Shown here piece after piece: positions 53,705 through 62,616 of a stretch of DNA of 64,000 nt. The notes under the pieces were generated by a model. The model searched no databases. It saw only the letters and a program-made list of their open reading frames with translations, and was not told the origin of the DNA. Position 1 is the first letter of the stretch; every line of letters begins with the position of its first letter. Source of the stretch: an uncultured Porticoccus sp. (GTDB taxonomy: Bacteria; Pseudomonadota; Gammaproteobacteria; Pseudomonadales; Porticoccaceae); contig NZ_CAJXST010000004.1 of NCBI RefSeq assembly GCF_913061305.1, forward strand, positions 62,001-126,000. Reading direction: 5' to 3'. A program made the position numbers and the translations under genes.

Positions 53705-54952
53705 TTAGAGGGGATTGAGTTGTTCCCCCAATATCATCAGTTGCCGCTTGAGGCGAGCCTCACTGTGTTCACCCAAATGGTTAATTCGGTATACAGCGCT
53801 CCCTTCGGCCAGCGGCGAGAGATCGATATCATCCAGAGCTGCCTGTTCAAGATGGGCGTGTTCAGCCAGCAGAATTTCGCCCGTCGCGGCTTTATCCAGC
53901 AGGCTCCGCATCCCGGCAAGGCGCTTGCCGAGTTCGCGCTCGCTCAGCAGAATTGAGGGCGAGGTCTGTTGCCGGCCCGGAGAAACTGCGGCGCTCAGCT
54001 CAACCGCGATGCCCTGTTTGTCCAGCAATTGCGAACTGAGGCGGAGCAGTGCAGCAGCACAATGAATCGCCCGGGGCAGCTGGTCGTTTTCACCCTCGGC
54101 AAACTCCAGATAAATATGGTAGTCGCTTCCCGGCAAACGTGTTGCCCCGTAGAGGCGTTCTGCACCTTCGACCAGCTGATCCAGCTTCACCATGAGTGTT
54201 TTAAAATGTTCCTGGTTTAGCAGTGCTTCCAGGCGGGGGAGGTTGCGACAGGCGATCGCAACGGTTGTCACGGATTGTTCGAATAGCGGGTCGGATGCGG
54301 TACCGGGTTTGCGCAGAAGGGGGTCTATTCGGCATTCAAGCTGCGTCAGTTCATCCCCTTCGCGGGTTTCGCTGCCCGGTAGTTGTTCAATTAATATCGT
54401 TAATCTGGTTGAGAGGCTGCTGCCAAACCGGAAAGCGACAAAAACCAGGATGGCGGCCAGCAAAGCCCATAGCAACAGTAGTATTCGCGTGGCAGTGGTT
54501 GTCTGTGCTGCATAGTAATCGGGCTGCAGAATGACCGACACAAATCCGATTGTGCTGTTATCAACGCTGACGGGCGTGCGATAGCGGCTGATGTCCATCG
54601 AGCGTCGGACATTATCGCCGGCTCTGGCAATTAGCTGGTTTTCAATGTCGTAAACGGCGGCCTGTCTGACGCCGGTAATGGCAAGCATGTCGTCCAGTTC
54701 CACTTGCAGGCTCAGACTGTCCCGATGGATCAGGGGCTCCCGGATCACTTTTGCGAGTTGTCCGGCCAGTATATTGCCGAGGTGGCTTTTCTGTTGTGAT
54801 GTCAGCGCGCTCATCTGCTGGCTATGGGTAAGTCCCAGTGCAAGACCGGTGAGCACTGAAAAAATGAGCGCAGCGAGGGGCAGAAATTTGGCAAAAGATC
54901 GTTTGGTGTGGCCCATGCTGGTGACATATCCCTGTGATTGGCTATTGCTCAT
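53705..54952 (-). CDS. SMP_2/YtjB-like membrane protein with cyclase-like C-terminal region
   Basis: The protein has 415 residues. The N-terminal half has the layout of E. coli YtjB (Smp, SMP_2 family): a membrane helix (about 23-42), a periplasmic segment (about 43-155) and a second helix (157-177). Like ytjB it is divergent from serB. The second half (about 229-395) is absent from E. coli YtjB. It reads like a class III nucleotidyl cyclase domain: VAIACRNLPRLEALL, RLYGATRLPGSDYHIYLEF, RAIHCAAALLRL and LLDKAATGEILL. The position of the first metal aspartate holds Cys235 in ACRN, so catalysis is unlikely. The domain assignment is my reading of the sequence, not established; the YtjB identity is firmer. 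Confidence 0.72.
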   Translation of the reverse strand: MSNSQSQGYVTSMGHTKRSFAKFLPLAALIFSVLTGLALGLTHSQQMSALTSQQKSHLGNILAGQLAKVIREPLIHRDSLSLQVELDDMLAITGVRQAAVYDIENQLIARAGDNVRRSMDISRYRTPVSVDNSTIGFVSVILQPDYYAAQTTTATRILLLLWALLAAILVFVAFRFGSSLSTRLTILIEQLPGSETREGDELTQLECRIDPLLRKPGTASDPLFEQSVTTVAIACRNLPRLEALLNQEHFKTLMVKLDQLVEGAERLYGATRLPGSDYHIYLEFAEGENDQLPRAIHCAAALLRLSSQLLDKQGIAVELSAAVSPGRQQTSPSILLSERELGKRLAGMRSLLDKAATGEILLAEHAHLEQAALDDIDLSPLAEGSAVYRINHLGEHSEARLKRQLMILGEQLNPL

Positions 54953-55018
54953 TCTATCTCATTCGCTGCTCTCCTATAATACTCACGCCGATTAAGGTTG
55001 TGATGATCCCCACCAAAA

Positions 55019-56272
55019 ATGGAAGCCACTGTGAGAGAAATTTTATTGATCAATGTTGCCGGAGAGGACAAGCCGGGTATTACCAGCGCTGTCTCCCGGG
55101 TACTCGACGAACACGGCGCGGACATTCTGGATATTGGTCAGGCGGTGATCCACGATAATCTCAATCTTGGCATTCTGGTCATGATTCCGGACGGCCAGCA
55201 GTCGGCTTTGGTGCAGAAGGAAGTTCTCTTCAGCCTTCATGCCATGGATATGCGGGTGCGCTTTCAGCCTATCTCCGAATCGAGTTACCAGCACTGGGTG
55301 GACCAGCAGGGCAAGCCACGCCATATTGTCACTCTGCTTGCCCGTCGGGTTGCCGCCCATCACATTGCGAGAGTGACAGCGGTGACCGTAGAGCAGGGTC
55401 TGAACATTGATAAAATCACCCGCCTGTCCGGGCGGGTGCCGCTGGAGCGTATTGAGGCCAATACCAAGGCCTGTGTGGAGTTTTCACTGCGGGGTGTTCC
55501 GGTGGATCTGACGGCGTTGCGTGCCTCCCTGCTGGAGTTATCTGCTGAGCTGGATATCGACGTCGCCTATCAGGAAGACAACATTTATCGCCGCAACCGC
55601 CGGTTGGTCGTCTTTGACATGGACTCGACGCTCATTGAGGCAGAGGTTATTGATGAGCTGGCCAAGGAGGCGGGAGTCGGCGATCAGGTGGCGGCCATAA
55701 CCGATGCTGCGATGCGCGGTGAACTGGACTTCAAGGCGAGCTTCGCTGAGCGCATGTGGTTACTGCGGGGGCTGGATGAGTCAGTGCTGGCGGCGGTGGC
55801 TGCACGATTGAAGCTAACGGAAGGCGCTGAAAACCTGATGTCTACGCTACGTCTGTTAGGCTATAGAACGGCTATTTTGTCCGGGGGCTTCGATTATTTT
55901 GCACGGCATATTCAGGAGCAGCTTGGTATCGATTACATTTATGCCAATCATCTTGAGGTTGTGGATGGCCAGGTGACTGGCCGGGTGTGTGGTGAAGTGG
56001 TTGATGGTCAGCGCAAGGCACAACTGTTACGCGAAATTGCTGCCCGTGAAAATATCAGTCTGGAGCAGGTGATTGCCGTTGGCGATGGTGCCAATGATTT
56101 GCCGATGCTCAGTATCGCCGGGCTGGGGATCGCCTTTCGGGCGAAACCCCTGGTAAAAGCCACCGCCAAGCAGTCAATCTCGAAGCTGGGTCTGGATGGC
56201 ATACTTTACCTGATGGGGCTGAGTGACCGGGATACGCTGCTCTGGCAACACGAGCAATTGCCCTTGGGCTAA
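55019..56272 (+). CDS. serB: Phosphoserine phosphatase SerB with N-terminal ACT domains
   Basis: SerB releases serine from phosphoserine, the last step of serine synthesis. The 417-residue protein has two N-terminal ACT-like domains (about 5-90 and 100-185; VAGEDKPGITSAVSRVL). A HAD phosphatase domain follows, with nucleophile Asp200 in FDMDSTLIEAEVID, motif II SGGFDYF and motif IV GDGANDLPML. A TATAAT (54975-54980) lies 38 bases before the ATG, without a good -35. A GTG at 55031 is a possible alternative start. Its stop abuts the stop of the convergent fimX-like gene. Confidence 0.95.
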   Translation: MEATVREILLINVAGEDKPGITSAVSRVLDEHGADILDIGQAVIHDNLNLGILVMIPDGQQSALVQKEVLFSLHAMDMRVRFQPISESSYQHWVDQQGKPRHIVTLLARRVAAHHIARVTAVTVEQGLNIDKITRLSGRVPLERIEANTKACVEFSLRGVPVDLTALRASLLELSAELDIDVAYQEDNIYRRNRRLVVFDMDSTLIEAEVIDELAKEAGVGDQVAAITDAAMRGELDFKASFAERMWLLRGLDESVLAAVAARLKLTEGAENLMSTLRLLGYRTAILSGGFDYFARHIQEQLGIDYIYANHLEVVDGQVTGRVCGEVVDGQRKAQLLREIAARENISLEQVIAVGDGANDLPMLSIAGLGIAFRAKPLVKATAKQSISKLGLDGILYLMGLSDRDTLLWQHEQLPLG

Positions 56273-58360
56273 TTAACTGTCATCGTTGCTGAAATCGTAG
56301 TTCATACGTTGAGACGGCGGCTGCAGGAAGTGGCCTTGAATATAGTGAACCCCGCAGGTCCACAGTGTGGGTATCATGTCTGCCCGCTCGACAAAGGGGA
56401 CAATAATTTGTTCATTTTCGATTTTCAGCGAACTGATCAGGCTCTTGAGCTCGGTCAGGCTTTCATCGTTCTGGTAAGCCTTTTCAATGATGACGCTATC
56501 AAACTTGATGTAATTGACTGACAGGTTTTGCAATAATTTCATTGGCTCAATGGCCAGTCCGAAGTGCGATAACGCCACATCGCCATTGATTTTGCTCAGT
56601 TCTTCAATCAGTTCTACAGAGCGGTGGTACTGGCGGGCGACGTCGATTTCACGCAACTGGAAGATAACGTTTTTGGGGTATAGCCCGGATGCTTTCAGCG
56701 CCACTTTCAGCCAGGGGATAAAGCTCTCGTCAGTCAGGGTATGGCTGCAAATGTTGATGAAAAGACGCGTGGTTGGTGCGCTCTTCAGTTTTTCTGAAAG
56801 TGCTTTGAATGATTCCAGAATTACCCAGTGGTCAATATCTCTGGCCGCATCGGTTTTAAAGACCTTGGCAATAAAGTTGTCCGGCAGGGCTTTTTCGTCG
56901 GCTTCCGGCTTGGTGTGGATAAAGACCTCGTAAAATTGTTCCTGTTTGCCCTGTAGCGGGATGACGGGTTGGTAGAGCAGCTCGAAGAGCTTGTCTTCCA
57001 GCATGGCTCTGGCGGTTTCCTCGACATCTTCCTCACAGTATTCGGGGCCGATTTCCGATTGATAAAGGTTGGCACCGTTGGCGAAGTCTCCATTGTTTTT
57101 TTGGTGCAGTTCGGTGAGTGCCGAGAGGGCTTTCTCGATACAGCCCTCTGCCGTGGCAACGGTTTCGCTGATAACGGATGCCCCGATACCCAGGGTCAAG
57201 GTAAAGGTCTGCTCATCCAGCTGAAAAATATGCTTGCCTACGGTTTCGCACAGTTGGTTGGCAAACATCAGTGCTGCATCGGTTCCTGTATTGGGCATAA
57301 TCATCACCAGCGTATCTTCCTTGAAACGCATAAGGCTGACATTCTGGCTTGCTGTATCCCTGATCTTGTCCACCAGTTGTGAGACCAGCTCTTCGGTTTT
57401 TTGTATGCCGATTTCGGCCAGAATACTACTGTAGCGATCCAGCGTGATATAGAGCAGGACTGAAGAGCTATGCTTTTGCGCGGCGAGACGAATGGCGTTG
57501 TTGATCAGCTCGATGACCTTGTCGCGCTGAATATTCATTGCCCCGGAGGGCTCGGCGCCTTCATCGTCGTTAGCACTTCCTTGGCCATCCAGAAACTGTC
57601 TGCTGATGACCAGCTCCAAAGCCGGTTCGCCCTGATAATCCACTTTGGCTATTCTGGCCTCGATCGGAATCGGTATTTCGTCGTTGGTGATGCCGGTAAA
57701 GCGCAGGGTTTCCATCGGGATCTCTTCGTCCTTGTCGATGGGTCGGAGATACTCCTTCAGGCGTGCATGATCCTCTGGTGCAATCGTGTCAATCACCGGG
57801 AGGCAAAGCATACTGTCACTTTCCAGATGGCCAAACAGCTGGGCAAAACTGTCATTGGTGAATAGATAAGTGCCTTCCTGAATAATCGCGATGGCATCAA
57901 CCGAGGAGCCCAGCAGTCTTTCGCAACGGTTTTCTGCATCGGCATAGCGACGCCTGAATTGGCGTAGCAGGCGTCGTTGTTCAAGGTTGAACAGTGTTCT
58001 TGCGACCACCAGCAGTAACTGCTGGTCTTCATCCATTGGCAATACATCGGCCGCGCCGAGGCGCAACCCCTCGACAATTTCTGCAGCGTTGTACTGCTCC
58101 GAAATCAGAATAACGGGGGTGTCCAGGTCAAAACGTCTGATGAGGGAAAAGATGGATTTAATGGGTGTGTTTTCGCCCTGATATTGACCAATAATCATAT
58201 CCCAGGGCTTTTCCTGCAGCAGTTTTGATAGCACCTCTTCCTGATTGACATGCTTTGATTCAGCGCGGTAGTTGGCGTTGCGCAGCAAGCTGACGATACG
58301 GTTAGCCTCTTCAAAGCTGTCGTGGACCAGTAGAAGTTTCAGGGCGCTGTCTGGGATCAT
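56273..58360 (-). CDS. fimX: FimX-like REC-PAS-GGDEF-EAL protein, catalytically degenerate
   Basis: The 695-residue protein has the architecture of Pseudomonas FimX and the same neighbour, serB. The domains are receiver (about 8-130), PAS (about 145-255), GGDEF (about 280-435) and EAL (about 455-690). Every catalytic site is altered. The receiver has no phospho-acceptor Asp (WDMIIGQYQG). GGDEF reads FKEDT (346-350), and EAL reads EVF (478-480). The DDFG loop reads SHFG (598-601). QGHFLQPP is kept. FimX binds cyclic-di-GMP in its EAL domain and promotes pilus assembly; by analogy this is a receptor acting with the PilMNOPQ machine. Not likely an active cyclase or phosphodiesterase. Confidence 0.9.
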   Translation of the reverse strand: MIPDSALKLLLVHDSFEEANRIVSLLRNANYRAESKHVNQEEVLSKLLQEKPWDMIIGQYQGENTPIKSIFSLIRRFDLDTPVILISEQYNAAEIVEGLRLGAADVLPMDEDQQLLLVVARTLFNLEQRRLLRQFRRRYADAENRCERLLGSSVDAIAIIQEGTYLFTNDSFAQLFGHLESDSMLCLPVIDTIAPEDHARLKEYLRPIDKDEEIPMETLRFTGITNDEIPIPIEARIAKVDYQGEPALELVISRQFLDGQGSANDDEGAEPSGAMNIQRDKVIELINNAIRLAAQKHSSSVLLYITLDRYSSILAEIGIQKTEELVSQLVDKIRDTASQNVSLMRFKEDTLVMIMPNTGTDAALMFANQLCETVGKHIFQLDEQTFTLTLGIGASVISETVATAEGCIEKALSALTELHQKNNGDFANGANLYQSEIGPEYCEEDVEETARAMLEDKLFELLYQPVIPLQGKQEQFYEVFIHTKPEADEKALPDNFIAKVFKTDAARDIDHWVILESFKALSEKLKSAPTTRLFINICSHTLTDESFIPWLKVALKASGLYPKNVIFQLREIDVARQYHRSVELIEELSKINGDVALSHFGLAIEPMKLLQNLSVNYIKFDSVIIEKAYQNDESLTELKSLISSLKIENEQIIVPFVERADMIPTLWTCGVHYIQGHFLQPPSQRMNYDFSNDDS

Positions 58361-58410
58361 TTAGGCTGGGCTCCCGAATGGTGCAAAGTGTGTTTTTATT
58401 GAACTGCTGC

Positions 58411-58416
58411 ATTATA
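58411..58416 (-). promoter_or_regulatory. Candidate -10 element of the fimX-like gene
   Basis: A perfect TATAAT on the minus strand lies about 50 bases before the start of the fimX-like gene. No good -35 is present at the right spacing, so it may be activator-dependent or spurious. The rest of this 199-base gap holds nothing I recognise. Confidence 0.3.
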
Positions 58417-58559
58417 GGGTAATGGAGGCCGAGGAACACACAACCAATCCCGGTCCGCCGTTTTTGTGTTGGGGCTAAAATGCGAGCCGTGCCACATTAT
58501 GGGCAAAAAAGGGGAGTAAAGCGAAATAGTGACCAGTGCGACATCATGACTGCGGTACC

Positions 58560-59567
58560 TTATGTTAATGGTACCTTGCTCGGTGCATCGGGGATTTCCC
58601 TGACCAGTTTTGGCACAAGGTAGCCGGGAAGTCTGGCCAGCAAGTGACGGTGCAACTTGTGAGCCGTTTCATCAGAGACCTCAAAATGGGCTGCTCCGCT
58701 GATCTTGTCCAGCTGATGCAGGTAATAGGGCAGGGTGCCGAACTCAAACAGGCGCTCGGATAACTGTGTCAGCGTGTCGGGGTCATCATTAATTCCGGCC
58801 AACAGCACGGACTGATTCAGTACCGTGATACCGGCGGCTTTCAGTGCCAGCAAACTTGCCCCAACTGAATCATCCAGCTCATTGGGGTGGTTGCTGTGAA
58901 TCACCATCGAAGTTCGTAGGCGCGTCCCCGTCAGCCATTGCAGACAGCTGTCGGTGATCCGGTCAGGAATGACCACCGGCAGGCGGGTGTGGATTCTCAA
59001 TCGTTTGACATGACTGATGCCGGCGACCTGCTCGGTGAGCCATCGCAATTGGTTATCACTGGTCACAAGTGGGTCGCCGCCACTATAGATGACTTCGCTG
59101 ATGGACTCGTCTCTGGCAATGTAGTCCAGCGCATTTTGCCATTCCGACCGCGCCGGCCTGTTTTCCTGGTAGGGAAAGTGGCGGCGGAAACAATAGCGGC
59201 AGTTGATTGCACAGTTTGGGCTGACGACCAGCAAAAGTCGGCCATGGTATTTGTGAATCAACCCCGGTACTGGGTTGGCCTGCTGTTCTGCCAGAGGGTC
59301 CTTGCTGTAACCGGGTACAGCCAGCAACTCCTCGCCAACCGGCAGAATTTGTCGAAGCAGGGGGTCATTTGGATCGCCTTTTCTGATTCGATTCAAATAG
59401 GCCTGGGGTGCCCGCACCTGAAAATCGCTGTGGGCGGCCAGCGCCTCTCGGAGGTGTGTCCCATCCAGTTCCAGAAAGTCAAAAAGCTCTTTGGGGTGGC
59501 GAATACTGGCTGTCAATTGTTCTTGCCAGCCAGGGCTATCCAAACTCGTCGCAGAACCGGGTATCAT
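58560..59567 (-). CDS. epmB: EF-P beta-lysylation protein EpmB (lysine 2,3-aminomutase)
   Basis: EpmB is a radical-SAM, PLP-dependent aminomutase that makes (R)-beta-lysine for attachment to elongation factor P. The 335-residue protein has the radical SAM cysteines Cys119, Cys123 and Cys126 ([11 protein letters not shown]), the SAM-binding GGDPL and the C-terminal PLP region with [17 protein letters not shown]. It is divergent from efp with 46 bases between starts, the common arrangement. The small size, compared with catabolic lysine aminomutases, and the efp neighbour make EpmB secure. Confidence 0.95.
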   Translation of the reverse strand: MIPGSATSLDSPGWQEQLTASIRHPKELFDFLELDGTHLREALAAHSDFQVRAPQAYLNRIRKGDPNDPLLRQILPVGEELLAVPGYSKDPLAEQQANPVPGLIHKYHGRLLLVVSPNCAINCRYCFRRHFPYQENRPARSEWQNALDYIARDESISEVIYSGGDPLVTSDNQLRWLTEQVAGISHVKRLRIHTRLPVVIPDRITDSCLQWLTGTRLRTSMVIHSNHPNELDDSVGASLLALKAAGITVLNQSVLLAGINDDPDTLTQLSERLFEFGTLPYYLHQLDKISGAAHFEVSDETAHKLHRHLLARLPGYLVPKLVREIPDAPSKVPLT

Positions 59568-59613
59568 AGCGCTCTCTTTTTTCCGGGAAGTTTTACTGAG
59601 TGTTGAGGCAATA

Positions 59614-60177
59614 ATGGCTACCTATTCTACCAACGAAATTCGCGCCGGTCTGAAAGTCATGCTGGATGGCGACCCCTGTTCCATTGTGGAGAACGAATTT
59701 GTCAAGCCGGGCAAGGGCCAGGCATTTAACCGGGTTCGTTTGCGGAACCTGAAAACGGGTCGGGTCTGGGAGCGGACTTTTCGCTCCAGTGATTCGCTGG
59801 AGGCCGCTGATGTGTCGGACCGCGACATGCAGTATCTCTACAATGATGGCGAGCACTATCATTTCATGGAGCCAGATACCTTTGAACAGTATCAGGCAGA
59901 TGGCAAAACCCTCGGCGATGCCGTGCAGTGGCTGAGGGAGCAGGATACCGTGATGGTTACCCTGTTCAATGGTCAGCCCTTGGCAGTGACGCCGCCCAAT
60001 CATGTGGAGCTGGAAATTGTCGAGACAGATCCTGGCCTCAAGGGGGATACTGCCCAGGGTGGTACCAAGCCTGCCAAGCTGGTAACCGGTGCTGTGGTCA
60101 AAGTGCCTTTATTCCTCAATATTGGCGATGTTGTGCGGGTGGATACCCGCACCGGGGAGTATCTCAGTAGAGCCTGA
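59614..60177 (+). CDS. efp: Elongation factor P
   Basis: EF-P relieves ribosomes stalled at polyproline. The 188-residue protein has the three OB-like domains, starting [19 protein letters not shown]. The modified residue Lys34 sits in VKPGKGQAF, the beta-lysylation type loop, which agrees with epmB and epmA flanking the gene. The C-terminus ends RTGEYLSRA. The ATG at 59614 is the family start; the frame remains open upstream through the epmB 5' end without similarity. EpmC, which hydroxylates the modified lysine, is not in the window. Confidence 0.97.
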   Translation: MATYSTNEIRAGLKVMLDGDPCSIVENEFVKPGKGQAFNRVRLRNLKTGRVWERTFRSSDSLEAADVSDRDMQYLYNDGEHYHFMEPDTFEQYQADGKTLGDAVQWLREQDTVMVTLFNGQPLAVTPPNHVELEIVETDPGLKGDTAQGGTKPAKLVTGAVVKVPLFLNIGDVVRVDTRTGEYLSRA

Positions 60178-60209
60178 TTGCCCGGTTTTCGGCGCGTCAG
60201 TGAATAGTA

Positions 60210-60233
60210 AAGGGGTGGCGTTGGCCACCCCTT
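60210..60233 (+). terminator. GC-rich hairpin after efp
   Basis: A perfect 10-bp stem (60210-60219 and 60224-60233) with a GTTG loop lies 32 bases after the efp stop, without a T tract. It may be a weak terminator, an attenuator, or a 3' end protector between efp and epmA. A TTGACG at 60240-60245 could start a separate epmA promoter, but no convincing -10 follows. Confidence 0.45.
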
Positions 60234-60300
60234 CTGCTGTTGACGTTGTCGGCTTTGGCAAACATCGATAGACAGGGCGTACAGATGCTGAGGAGGTGGA

Positions 60301-61257
60301 ATGGCTGACTGGCAACCGACGGCGACACTTGAAACGCTTCGCCGCCGTGCTGAGCTGATGGCGGCCATACGCCACTTCTTTGCACTTCGCAGTGTTTGGG
60401 AAGTGGATGTGCCGGTGTTGGCGAAAACCGGTGTCACAGATCTCAATATCGATTCGATTCCGGCAGAGCTGAATGGTCGACGCCACTACCTGCAAAGCTC
60501 CCCCGAATATCAAATGAAGCGCCTGCTCGCCGCCGACAGTGGCGGTATTTATTATTTGGGGAAGGCCTTCCGGGATGGCGAGTCTGGTCGGCGTCACAGC
60601 CCCGAGTTCACGCTCCTCGAGTGGTACCGGCCCGGTTGGGATGAGCACGACCTGATGGACGAGGTGTCCTCATTATTGAGTGAGCTGGGAGTAGTGACCG
60701 ACCCCGTCAAGGTGTCCTACCGTGAGATTTTTCAGCAGAACATCGGGCTGGACCCTCATGCGGCACCCCTGGAGGCGCTGCAGCGGGAGGCAACAGCACT
60801 TTCGGGAAGCGACTTTACAGCGGTCAGTCGAAACAGCTGCCTCGACCTTCTGTTCAGTCTTGGCGTCGAGCCGACACTGCCCGATGGGCTGGTGTTTGTT
60901 TATGACTATCCCCTGTGTCAGGCCGCTTTGGCTTGTGGTGGCAAGGACGCCTCCGGTGTTCCCGTGGCGCGACGCTTTGAAGCTTTTCTGAACAGGATGG
61001 AGCTGGCCAACGGTTACTATGAGCTGACAGATGCTGTAGAGCAGCGCTCCCGTTTTGAGTCAGATCTGGCTTTGCGGGCAGCGGCCGGAAAGTCAGCCAT
61101 GCCGATTGACCATCAACTTCTGGCTGCCATGAAAGCGGGTTTGCCTGCATGTGCAGGAGTTGCGCTCGGTGTCGATCGCCTGTTGATGCAGCTGCTCTCG
61201 CTGGCGGATATTCGTCAGGTCCTCCCATTTGGTATGCGGTGTGATGTAAATGATTGA
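60301..61257 (+). CDS. epmA: EF-P lysine ligase EpmA (PoxA/GenX)
   Basis: EpmA attaches beta-lysine to Lys34 of EF-P. The 318-residue protein is a truncated class II lysyl-tRNA synthetase: it has the catalytic core but no anticodon-binding domain. Motif 2 ([24 protein letters not shown]) and motif 3 ([16 protein letters not shown]) are clear. A strong GGAGG precedes the ATG at 60301. Its 3' end overlaps miaA by 8 bases, so it is translationally coupled to another tRNA/translation gene. Confidence 0.96.
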   Translation: MADWQPTATLETLRRRAELMAAIRHFFALRSVWEVDVPVLAKTGVTDLNIDSIPAELNGRRHYLQSSPEYQMKRLLAADSGGIYYLGKAFRDGESGRRHSPEFTLLEWYRPGWDEHDLMDEVSSLLSELGVVTDPVKVSYREIFQQNIGLDPHAAPLEALQREATALSGSDFTAVSRNSCLDLLFSLGVEPTLPDGLVFVYDYPLCQAALACGGKDASGVPVARRFEAFLNRMELANGYYELTDAVEQRSRFESDLALRAAAGKSAMPIDHQLLAAMKAGLPACAGVALGVDRLLMQLLSLADIRQVLPFGMRCDVND

Positions 61258-62251
61258 AGCGCTACCGCCAGCGATTTTTCTGATGGGGCCAACGGCCACA
61301 GGTAAAACGGATCTGGCCATCGCCTTGCGAGAGCACCTGCCGGTGGAGTTAATCAGTGTGGACTCCGCGCTGGTCTACCGGGGTATGGATATTGGCTCTG
61401 CCAAACCTCCAGCAGATCAATTGGCGGCGGTGCCGCACTGCTTGATCGACATTAGAGATCCGTCTGAAGCGTATTCGGCGGCTGAGTTTGCACGGGATGC
61501 CCGTCAGGCTATGACAGAGATCAGTGCTGCGGGGCGAATTCCCTTGCTGGTGGGTGGCACCATGCTGTATTTCAAGGCGCTGCTCGACGGGTTGGGCAAT
61601 ATGCCGCCCGCAGCCCCCGCCATTCGTGCCGAGATTGAAGATGAGGCCGCTCGGCGAGGCTGGCCTTTTATGCACGAGTTGTTGGCAGCCGTAGATCCTG
61701 AAACAGCAAAACTGCTGCACCCCAATCATTCTCGCCGCATTCAGCGGGCACTTGAAGTTTATCGCACTACCGGTAAAACCCTCTCACAATTCAAGCGCGA
61801 GCAGGCCAGCACAGGCAGTGAGATTGATCCCATTACCCGGCAGTACCAGTTGATTCAGATTGGGCTCTTCCCCCATTGTCGGGCGCTGCTTCACCAGCGT
61901 ATTGCCCAACGACTTGAGAAAATGCTGGCGCAGGGCTTTGAAGAGGAAGTCAGAGCGCTCTACCAGCGTGGTGACTTGCATCCCGATCTACCGTCAATGC
62001 GCGCCGTGGGTTACCGACAGATGTGGCAATACCTGTCGGGAGAGATCGATTATCCAACCATGGTAAAAATGGCCCAGGCGGCCACTCGTCAATTAGCCAA
62101 ACGACAACTGACCTGGTTGCGCAGCTGGCCGGCATTGGAGCAGGTTTTTATTGATTCAGAAGCTGGGCAACCAGAAAAGATGCCGTATTTGCTTTCGGAG
62201 TGCTTGAAAATCCTTGAAACGAGACCCATATACAAAAAGCAAGGCCGATAG
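61250..62251 (+). CDS. miaA: tRNA dimethylallyltransferase MiaA
   Basis: MiaA adds the dimethylallyl group to A37 of tRNAs reading U-starting codons. The 333-residue protein has the P-loop GPTATGKT (13-20), [18 protein letters not shown], and the core motifs [14 protein letters not shown] and [16 protein letters not shown]. The C-terminal zinc-free region WLRSWP is typical. It overlaps epmA by 8 bases and is followed by hfq, the miaA-hfq-hflX order of gammaproteobacteria. mutL, its usual upstream partner, is 8 kb away. Confidence 0.96.
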   Translation: MIEALPPAIFLMGPTATGKTDLAIALREHLPVELISVDSALVYRGMDIGSAKPPADQLAAVPHCLIDIRDPSEAYSAAEFARDARQAMTEISAAGRIPLLVGGTMLYFKALLDGLGNMPPAAPAIRAEIEDEAARRGWPFMHELLAAVDPETAKLLHPNHSRRIQRALEVYRTTGKTLSQFKREQASTGSEIDPITRQYQLIQIGLFPHCRALLHQRIAQRLEKMLAQGFEEEVRALYQRGDLHPDLPSMRAVGYRQMWQYLSGEIDYPTMVKMAQAATRQLAKRQLTWLRSWPALEQVFIDSEAGQPEKMPYLLSECLKILETRPIYKKQGR

Positions 62252-62355
62252 TATGATGAATCTGCTTTAGTATGGACGCTGGTTTCGCCGAGTGTATTTT
62301 GTTTTAAGTCTTTGTTTTTCGGCGTTTTTTTATTCCTTTGTTGAGGAGAATAACA

Positions 62356-62604
62356 ATGTCAAAAGGGCATAATCTACAAGACCCTTTTTTGAATGTATTG
62401 CGCAAAGAGCGTATTCCTGTCTCTATCTTTTTGGTCAATGGCATCAAACTGCAGGGTCAGGTTGAATCATTTGATCAATTTGTCGTGTTGTTGAAAAATA
62501 CAGTCAGCCAAATGGTCTACAAACACGCGATTTCCACGATTGTTCCCTCACGGCCGGTGCGCCTGCCGATGGCCGCAGATGACTCGATGGATACCCCTGA
62601 GTGA
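62356..62604 (+). CDS. hfq: RNA chaperone Hfq
   Basis: Hfq forms hexamers that pair small RNAs with mRNAs. The 82-residue protein has Sm1 ([21 protein letters not shown]) and Sm2 ([14 protein letters not shown]) with the proximal-face YKH motif. The C-terminal tail is short and acidic. The ATG at 62356 follows GAGGAG; the frame starts earlier at 62338 but adds only MLRRIT. The 104-base gap after miaA probably contains an hfq promoter, since in relatives hfq has its own. hflX follows 12 bases after the stop. Confidence 0.97.
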   Translation: MSKGHNLQDPFLNVLRKERIPVSIFLVNGIKLQGQVESFDQFVVLLKNTVSQMVYKHAISTIVPSRPVRLPMAADDSMDTPE

Positions 62605-62616
62605 GTGGAGTGCTGA

